A stretch of 64,000 nucleotides of DNA from Roseiflexus castenholzii DSM 13941. Lineage in GTDB: Bacteria > Chloroflexota > Chloroflexia > Chloroflexales > Roseiflexaceae. This document shows positions 57,868 to 64,000 of this stretch, in pieces. The notes under the pieces were generated by a model, which saw only the letters and a program-made list of their open reading frames with translations, was not told where the DNA came from and ran no database searches. The first letter of the stretch is position 1. Each line of letters begins with the position of its first letter. Position numbers and translations under genes: made by a program. The DNA lies in NCBI RefSeq assembly GCF_000017805.1, contig NC_009767.1, positions 5,624,001-5,688,000 of the forward strand. The letters run 5' to 3'.

Positions 57868-58045
57868 AATTAAATCCGGTAAATCTGCGCCGTCAGGTTG
57901 CGCATTCGCGGCACTGCGGGCTAAAGCCTTCGCTGAGTTCGTGAAAGCCCCTTTGGGGCTTCAATGTCCTGAGCAAGGGCTTTAGCCCGCAGCTCATAGA
58001 ATGAGCGATTCGGCAGACAGGTATACCAGATTCATTATCTTAATT
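57868..58045 (+). repeat. 178-bp repeat R, right copy
   Basis: Same length and orientation as the left copy, differing at two positions (GGCACTG for GGAACTG, GCCTTCG for GCCCTCG). A partial third piece, AAGCCCTCGCTCAGTGAGTG, follows at 58051. Confidence 0.93.
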
Positions 58046-58247
58046 CTCATAAGCCCTCGCTCAGTGAGTGGAAGCCCCGGAGAAGATTTCAGAATATCAG
58101 CAGGGTTTCAAGCGCCCCAGTAATACCGGCGTTATTTTTTAACCTTCATCATCCCAGCGCTGGAATGCGACCCGATCATTCGCACCCGAACCCATAACAC
58201 CTTTTGGGTATACGTACTACAGGGCGCAAAGAGTTTTCCGGCAGACT
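58046..58247. other. Gene-free spacer after repeat R
   Basis: Contains a short R-like fragment and no gene. It lies downstream of the MFS gene stop. Confidence 0.5.
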
Positions 58248-59552
58248 TTAAGGGCGCTCTTTCCCAAAAAACCACCATGTGACAGCAACCGAGAGTGCAT
58301 ACAGGATCGCTGTTGCGACGAACAGCGGACCAAAGCCATACCGTTCCTGAACAAAAGTGCTGATCAAGGGAGCAATGAGAAACCCGATGCTGTACGCTGC
58401 TCCCAGCAGACCGATCATGAACGGACGCGCACTTTCCTCAGTCTGTTCCATCGCATAGGCGTCGTAGAGCGGCGATGCCATATTGGATGCCATCACCCGC
58501 GCCAGCGCCGCCGCAATTGCGAGCCACAGATCCGACGCCGCTCCCAGGATCAGCAGCAACGGCACGCCGATAGCGCGGGTCACCGCCACGGTGCGCATCT
58601 TCCCCAGCCGCGCCGCCAGCGCCGGACCGGTCAATGACGCCAGACCGGTCGCCACATCGAATCCGGCGAAGAGTACGCCGAGCGCGCGATTGTCGAGGCC
58701 AAACCGTTCGCGGAAGTAGAGGTTGAGGTAAGGGATGAGCAACGCCGCGCCCCACGAGATCAGGAACGGCGGCAGCAGCAGTTTCGCCACAAACGCTGGC
58801 TTGCGCAACAAAGCGCGTAGTGGCGTCGGAAGACGCCAGAACCATGGTTGGGCAACCAACAGCCAGGAGGGAAGACCACCGAAGAACGATCCTGTACCCG
58901 AAGGTGAGGCGCCGCTTTCAGGCAAGGGTGACTCTGGCGCTCGTTCCGGTTCACGAATCAGGAACAACGGTGGAAGCGATGCCAGTACCCCAATCCCGGC
59001 GATCGCAAAAACGGCGCGATAGGTCGCGCCACTGTCGGCGGGAGCGCCAAGCACGTGACTCAGCGTATCGGCGATGAACCCTGCGCCCAGGTTGCCGATG
59101 CCGCTCAACCCAACGGCGACTGCGGCGCTGGCGCTGAACAGATCATCGCGAGTGGCGTCGTTGCTGAGGCGCATCATGAGAGGTGCAGCAGTCACCTGCA
59201 TCAGCACGGACGCCATTCCCATCAGAGCGGCAGAACAGATGAGCAGCGCCGCCTGCGGAAAAGCGGCGAACAACAGAATGCCGGCGGCATACAACGCCAC
59301 CGACGTTATGATCGCAGCGCGCAATCCCAGGCGCTGCACGCCCAACCAGAGCGGCAAGCTCAACAGCGCCGCAACCGCCTGTGTGACTGTTTGCAGGATG
59401 CCAAGGAAGCCACGGGAATAACCGAGCGCCAGCACCGCCAGATTGTAGTACAGCCCCACCACCGAAAGGCTGAGCGTAAGGATCGCCAGGTGCAGAAGAT
59501 AGCGACGCGCGTCGGTTTTCAGTGCGCGCCAGCGTTCGATAATGTGGTGCAT
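58248..59552 (-). CDS. Major facilitator superfamily transporter
   Basis: A 434-residue membrane protein with about twelve hydrophobic segments in two halves joined by a loop around residues 205-245 (REPERAPESPLPESGASPSG). The first half has LGYSRGFLGILQTVTQAVAA and a short basic loop after the second segment, as in drug or sugar efflux members. Substrate unknown. The ATG at 59552 begins MHHIIERWRALKTDARRYLL. Transcribed alone; its upstream region is a long tandem array. Confidence 0.88.
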   Translation of the reverse strand: MHHIIERWRALKTDARRYLLHLAILTLSLSVVGLYYNLAVLALGYSRGFLGILQTVTQAVAALLSLPLWLGVQRLGLRAAIITSVALYAAGILLFAAFPQAALLICSAALMGMASVLMQVTAAPLMMRLSNDATRDDLFSASAAVAVGLSGIGNLGAGFIADTLSHVLGAPADSGATYRAVFAIAGIGVLASLPPLFLIREPERAPESPLPESGASPSGTGSFFGGLPSWLLVAQPWFWRLPTPLRALLRKPAFVAKLLLPPFLISWGAALLIPYLNLYFRERFGLDNRALGVLFAGFDVATGLASLTGPALAARLGKMRTVAVTRAIGVPLLLILGAASDLWLAIAAALARVMASNMASPLYDAYAMEQTEESARPFMIGLLGAAYSIGFLIAPLISTFVQERYGFGPLFVATAILYALSVAVTWWFFGKERP

Positions 59553-59569
59553 GCAATGTTTCTATGTGG

Positions 59570-60674
59570 GCGCCGCTCACCTCGCGCCTCGCCCCTCGCC
59601 CCTCGCGCCTCGCGCCTCGCCCCTCGCCCCTCGCCACCAATGCGAGATAAATCTCGCGCTACGCCTTGGTCGGGACCCTCTTGCCTCGCCCCTCGCCCCT
59701 CGCCCCTCGCCACCAATGCGAGATAAATCTCGCGCTACGCCTTGGTCGGGACCCTCGCCCCTCGCGCCTCGCGCCTCGCCCCTCGCCCCTCGCCACCAAT
59801 GCGAGATAAATCTCGCGCTACGCCTTGGTCGGGACCCTCTTGCCTCGCCCCTCGCGCCTCGCCCCTCGCGCCTCTTGCCCCGCCTCGCCCCTCGCCACCA
59901 ATGCGAGATACATCTCGCGCTACGCCATGGTCGGGACCCTCGCCCCTCGCGCCTCGCCCCTCGCCCCTCGCCACCAATGCGAGATAAATCTCGCGCTACG
60001 CCTTGGTCGGGACCCTCGCCCCTCGCGCCTCGCCCCTCGCCCCTCGCCCCTCGCCACCAATGCGAGATAAATCTCGCGCTACGCCTTGGTCGGGACCCTC
60101 GCCCCTCGCGCCTCGCGCCTCGCCCCTCGCCACCAAATGGTCAGGACCCTCGCCCCTCGCGCCTCGCCCCTCGCGCCTCTTGCCCCGCCTCGCCCCTCGC
60201 CACCAATGCGAGATACATCTCGCGCTACGCCATGGTCGGGACCCTCTTGCCTCGCCCCTCGCGCCTCGCCCCTCGCGCCTCTTGCCCCGCCTCGCCCCTC
60301 GCCACCAATGCGAGATACATCTCGCGCTACGCTATGATAAGTCTCGCGCTACGCCATGGTCGGGACCCTCGCCCCTCGCGCCTCGCCCCTCGCGCCTCTT
60401 GCCCCGCCTCGCCCCTCGCCACCAATGCGAGATACATCTCGCGCTACGCCATAATAAGTCTCGCGCTACGCCATGGTCGGGCGCCGCTCCCCTCGCGCCT
60501 CTCCACCAATGCGAGATACATCTCGCGCTACGCTATGATAAGTCTCGCGCTACGCCATGGTCGGGCGCCGCTCCCCTCGCGCCTCTCCACCAATGCGAGA
60601 TACATCTCGCGCTACGCTATGATAAGTCTCGCGCTACGCCATGGTCGGGCGCCGCTCCCCTCGCGCCTCTCCCC
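59570..60674. repeat. Tandem array of a palindrome-containing unit (about 12 copies)
   Basis: The core ACCAATGCGAGATAAATCTC plus GCGCTACGCCTTGGTCGGGACC recurs near 59638, 59714, 59795, 59899, 59975, 60058, 60204, 60304, 60422, 60510 and 60588, with one truncated copy near 60133. Spacers are CGCCCCTCGCGCCTCGCCCC runs of varying length. GCGAGATAAATCTCGC is a palindrome. The array has few stop codons on either strand, so long open frames here are artefacts. Confidence 0.92.
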
Positions 60675-61646
60675 TCACTTGAACCGATGCTCCTCCGGGT
60701 CGTTCGTGTCGAACCCCACGGCATCAAGGCGCTGCCAGAGGTCGTCGGGAATTGGGACGCGCGCCAGGTCCAGGGTGGCGGCGATGCGTTCTGGCTTACT
60801 GACGCCGACAACGGTCGAGGTGATGCGCGGATCGCGCAAGGAAAACTGCAATGCCGCAGCCGCCAGCGGAACACCATACTCCTGGCAGACCGCCGCCATA
60901 GCGCGCACCCGCTCAACAAGCGCCGGTGGCGCGTCCTGATAGGCGTAGCGCGCGTAAGCGTCCGGTCCTTTGGCGAGAATACCACTGCCATATGGTGCTG
61001 CATTCACTACCGCGACACCCCGACTGACTGCCACATCGAGGAGCGGTTCTGCCGAGCGGTTCAGCAGGGTATAGCGGTTATGCGTCTCAACTGCCATAAA
61101 TGCGCCGGTTTCGACATAACGAATGAGCATGTCAATCGGACCGCCGGAAATGCCGATATGCGCGATGATCCCTTCTGCCTGGAACCGCTGCAAGACCTCC
61201 AATGGTCCGCCTTTGCCCATAACATTCTCGAACGTCGTATGCTCCGGGTCGTGGATGTACACAAACTGCAGGCGATCCAGACCCAACAACGTCAGGCTAC
61301 GCTCGACCGAGCGCCTGATCTGGTCGCCGCTAAAATCGCCGGTTGCCGCATCACGGTCGGCTTTCGTTGCCAGCACAACGCCATCTGGCAACCCGCCAAT
61401 CATTGCGAGGACCTTGCCGATCCGGCGTTCACTCTCACCATCGCCGTAGATCGCGGCAGTGTCGAAAAAATTGATCGGACTGCGGAAGGCTTCGAGCAGG
61501 GTTGCAATTGCCTGATCCTCGGCAACGCTGTAAGCGAACGTTTCGGGCATATTGCCGAGCGGTGCGCACCCGACACAGAGCGGCGTCACCTGAAACCCGG
61601 TGCGACCCAATGGACGACGTGGCAGAGACAGTGGTATGTCGATCAT
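60675..61646 (-). CDS. Aldo/keto reductase (aldose 1-dehydrogenase-like)
   Basis: A 323-residue (alpha/beta)8 NAD(P)-dependent oxidoreductase. Catalytic residues fit the family: Asp and Tyr in FFDTAAIYGDGESERRIG, Lys in VLATKADRD, His in FVYIHDPEH. The start MIDIPLSLPRRPLGRTGFQV and the CVGCAPLGNMPE segment resemble D-threo-aldose/L-fucose 1-dehydrogenases. Substrate not proven. It is flanked on both sides by tandem repeat arrays. Confidence 0.9.
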   Translation of the reverse strand: MIDIPLSLPRRPLGRTGFQVTPLCVGCAPLGNMPETFAYSVAEDQAIATLLEAFRSPINFFDTAAIYGDGESERRIGKVLAMIGGLPDGVVLATKADRDAATGDFSGDQIRRSVERSLTLLGLDRLQFVYIHDPEHTTFENVMGKGGPLEVLQRFQAEGIIAHIGISGGPIDMLIRYVETGAFMAVETHNRYTLLNRSAEPLLDVAVSRGVAVVNAAPYGSGILAKGPDAYARYAYQDAPPALVERVRAMAAVCQEYGVPLAAAALQFSLRDPRITSTVVGVSKPERIAATLDLARVPIPDDLWQRLDAVGFDTNDPEEHRFK

Positions 61647-61734
61647 GGCAGAAACCCCGTTAGTTATGGAGAAGAAGTATTGAGGCGGATTATCGCAAGG
61701 GATAGGGCAGGTGTCAAACGAAGCGCGCTACGCC

Positions 61735-62310
61735 GGCAACTTGGGACACGGATGGGCGCGGATGCGACGGATTTTTACGGATTGGGCAATAATGCCCCCT
61801 CAGCGATCCGTGCCCATCCGTCTTGATCCGTGGCGATCCGTGTGCCATCGCCCGTACCCGCTATGATCTGGCATGATAGGACACGGATGGGCGCGGATGC
61901 GACGGATTTTTACGGATTGGGCAATAATGCCCCCTCAGCGATCCGTGCCCATCCGTCTTGATCCGTGGCGATCCGTGTGCCATCACCCGCCCCGCCGACA
62001 ACTTGGGACACGGATGGGCGCGGATGCGACGGATTTTTACGGATTGGGCAATAATGCCCCCTCAACGATCCGTGCCCATCCGTCTTGATCCGTGGCGATC
62101 CGTGTGCCATCACCCGTACTCGCTATGATCTAGCATGATAGGACGCGGATGTGCGCGGATGCGACGGATTTTTACGGATTGGGCAATAATGCTCCCTCAG
62201 CGATCCGTGCCCATCCGTCTTGATCCGTGGCGATCCGTGTGCCATCACCCGCCCCGTGGCGATCCGCGTGCCATCATCCGCCCCGTGGCGATCCGTGTGC
62301 CATCACCCCG
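61735..62310. repeat. Tandem array of 126-136 bp units (four copies plus fragments)
   Basis: The unit runs from GGACACGGATGGGCGCGGAT through GCGACGGATTTTTACGGATT and GGGCAATAATGCCCCCTCAG to CGTGGCGATCCGTGTGCCAT. Copies start near 61744, 61879, 62005 and 62140. Several short CCCCGTGGCGATCCGTGTGC tails follow. GGGCAATAATGCCC is a small palindrome. Frames crossing the array on either strand have no family features. Confidence 0.9.
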
Positions 62311-62363
62311 CACCACCACCCAGGAGTGGATATGTCGCACCTCCCCTTTTGCTCGTCAAACAA

Positions 62364-63617
62364 TCACGCCGCCAACTGACGCGTCTTCGCCATAGTCTGC
62401 GGCGCGCCATAGGTCAGGCTGCGCCAGACCCACTCCAGCGGACCAAACCGGAAGCGCTTCAGCCAGAAGACGCTGATAACCAGTTGGACCAGCCAGATGG
62501 TCAGGCTAATCAGCAGCCCGGCGAACGCACCCACCTGACCGAACAGCCCCAATCCGTAACTGTAGAAGATGAGCGTGCAGACAATCGATTGTGCGATGTA
62601 GTTGCTCAACGCCATTCGTCCTGCGGCTGCCAGAGGTTCCAGGCGGCGATGCCAGGCTTCCCGGCGGGTCAGCGCCACGAATGCCGCCATGTAACCGTAA
62701 CTCAGCACTGGACCAAAGATAAGCAGAAGGACCGACGGCAATCCCGCCAGCGGCGATGTCATATCCACCGTCCACATCAGCCAGGTCAGCGCGAAATTGG
62801 CGACCAACCCCACGACCAGGCACACCCTCCCGGCTGGCAGGCGACGCTCGTTTGCCGGCAACTGCATCAGGCGCTGGAGCACCTGGCGCTTGCCGGCATA
62901 CATGCCGATCAGAAAGATTGCCAGGATCTGGAGGACATTTCCGCTCAAGAAGAAGAATACCAGGACGATCAGCCACTCAATGGCGCGCCAGGCAAAGATT
63001 TGCCCCCACGATCCCCGCGCATAGGTCTCGATAGCCTGCCGCTCCAGATCGCGCACGAGCGTCATGACCTCGTCCATGCCGCTTGCATTGGTTGGAGCAA
63101 GACCTGCCACCAGAATGCCCAGAACGATGAGGCCTGCGCTCAAGATGATCGGTATGGCGATCAGCGCGCTCGCCCAGATGAGAAGCGTTCGCGGTTGCGC
63201 CTTGCGAAACAGCAGGGCAACCAGACCAACCAGCGCATAGATGAACAGAATATCGCCATTCCAGATCAGCAGGGCATGCGCCAGGCCAAATCCCATTAAC
63301 ACCAACAACCGGCGGACCATAAAGCGCGCCGGGGCGCCACCGGCTTCCTGCACGCGCTCCATCTGTAACCACATCCCCAACCCAAAAAGGAAGGAGAAGA
63401 GCGGGTAGAACTTGCCCGTCGCCAGTGCATGGGTAAGAAACTCAACGGCATGGTCGAATGTGCTTTCTCCGCGTGGCGTTCCGGTGAATGCTGCAATGAA
63501 CGGAAAACTGAAGATGCCCATGTTGACGATCAGGATACCCAACAGCGCAAATCCGCGCAGGATGTCGAGCAGGTCGATTCGCTCACGTGCTGTGGTTGGC
63601 GCTATTGCGTGCGACAT
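62364..63617 (-). CDS. DUF418 (YeiB-like) membrane protein
   Basis: A 417-residue integral membrane protein with eight to ten hydrophobic segments. Family features are RIDLLDILRGFALLGILIVN at the N-terminus, GKFYPLFSFLFGLGMWLQME, and the C-terminal DUF418 block AAGRMALSNYIAQSIVCTLI with FGPLEWVWRSLTYG. Function unknown; the family is related to acyltransferase-3-like membrane proteins. The start at 63617 (MSHAIAPTTA) has AGGGAAGG upstream; a frame extension to 63827 is rejected. Confidence 0.92.
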   Translation of the reverse strand: MSHAIAPTTARERIDLLDILRGFALLGILIVNMGIFSFPFIAAFTGTPRGESTFDHAVEFLTHALATGKFYPLFSFLFGLGMWLQMERVQEAGGAPARFMVRRLLVLMGFGLAHALLIWNGDILFIYALVGLVALLFRKAQPRTLLIWASALIAIPIILSAGLIVLGILVAGLAPTNASGMDEVMTLVRDLERQAIETYARGSWGQIFAWRAIEWLIVLVFFFLSGNVLQILAIFLIGMYAGKRQVLQRLMQLPANERRLPAGRVCLVVGLVANFALTWLMWTVDMTSPLAGLPSVLLLIFGPVLSYGYMAAFVALTRREAWHRRLEPLAAAGRMALSNYIAQSIVCTLIFYSYGLGLFGQVGAFAGLLISLTIWLVQLVISVFWLKRFRFGPLEWVWRSLTYGAPQTMAKTRQLAA

Positions 63618-63942
63618 ATTATCACCTTCCCTCTCTATGCCTGGCATCGATAAGACGTTCAAACTTGCCCTTTTGTGGCACTCTCCGGCGCAGACCTCAA
63701 AGGTCGCCACGTTCTTGTTGAAACCCTTCACACCACCGCATCGGATACGAATCAACGCGAAGAAACAACAGGCAACATGGCGCCATTGAACCAGAACGGC
63801 GCTCCCTTCCAGCCCGCAACGTTCCACCCTCGCGCCTCGCGCTCTGGTTCACCTTCCTGTACGCCATAGCACGGCAACGGGCACGCTGGCGCGACGTTGC
63901 CGTGCAACATATCTGCCTGTTCCCTTTCACCCCTCACCCCTA
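63618..63942. other. Intergenic stretch
   Basis: About 325 bases with no gene recognised. It should contain the promoter of the DUF418 gene; no strong -35/-10 pair stands out. Confidence 0.4.
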
Positions 63943-64000
63943 ATACCAATGACGATTGAAGATGCCGAATGCTGGTCATTCCGAGCGCAGCGACTTGTCA
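63943..64000 (-). repeat. MITE-like repeat, family A copy 9 (partial)
   Basis: Starts ATACCAATGACGATTGAAGA, the same end and orientation as copy 2, and runs off the end of the window. Confidence 0.85.

Noticed and set aside
59542..61826. Open frames of 465 and 607 codons on the + strand
   Set aside because: They run through the tandem array and then antisense to the aldo/keto reductase. The apparent protein is only the repeat translated, with no domain.

Overview
This is a GC-rich window of about 64 kb, best explained as chromosomal DNA from a filamentous Chloroflexota bacterium close to Roseiflexus. That assignment is an inference from the look of the proteins, the set of housekeeping genes and the many dispersed palindromic repeats; no database search was possible. 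No rRNA, tRNA or CRISPR array was recognised.

Layout. 1-3590: a minus-strand haem (iron) ABC importer, hmuV-hmuT-hmuU plus a small unknown gene, with a clear promoter whose -10 box lies inside a palindrome. 3847-7393: the glyoxylate-bypass genes aceB-aceA (malate synthase, isocitrate lyase), followed by an acetyltransferase whose N-terminus is encoded by palindromic repeats. 7602-12915: an accessory island flanked by perfect 126-bp copies of the fdhD 3' end. It holds decayed metabolic genes, a broken integron-type integrase, an attC site, two toxin-antitoxin pairs and an IS4-type insertion. 12811-16050: fdhD and a molybdopterin oxidoreductase. 16.3-17.0 kb: a type I restriction remnant (hsdR tail plus a YgjP-type metallopeptidase). 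17.2-24.4 kb: a radical SAM protein and the CIRCE-controlled hrcA-grpE-dnaK-dnaJ-rlmB operon.

24.4-30.0 kb: a second integron-like array. It has a full-length IntI-type integrase that has lost its catalytic tyrosine, a candidate attI, a methyltransferase/restriction-endonuclease cassette, a nuclease-like cassette and a small L12-like cassette, with two good attC sites. One attC is almost identical to the attC in the first island 18 kb away.

30.4-38.1 kb: an HD-domain hydrolase, a sugar kinase/oxidoreductase/ThuA group, and an ECF-type importer (S, T and a fused double ATPase). 38.1-47 kb: TPR protein, photolyase, a NYN-LOTUS putative RNA-binding protein with a long leader, trpF, a metallophosphoesterase, a Trm112-like protein and an EI24/CysZ-like membrane protein. 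47.7-51.3 kb: a TAXI-type TRAP transporter with a strong hairpin between receptor and permease. 52.5-55.6 kb: uvrA. 55.8-58.0 kb: an IS1182-family element exactly between two 178-bp direct repeats. 58.2-63.6 kb: MFS transporter, aldo/keto reductase and DUF418 membrane protein, separated by long tandem arrays.

Dispersed repeats are a dominant feature. At least nine full or partial copies of a 130-370 bp MITE-like element with ends ATACCAATGAC/GTCATTGGTAT are present. One carries an internal 22-bp minisatellite and others form a tandem cluster. The integron-type arrays and the fdhD-flanked island are the most interesting parts of the window.
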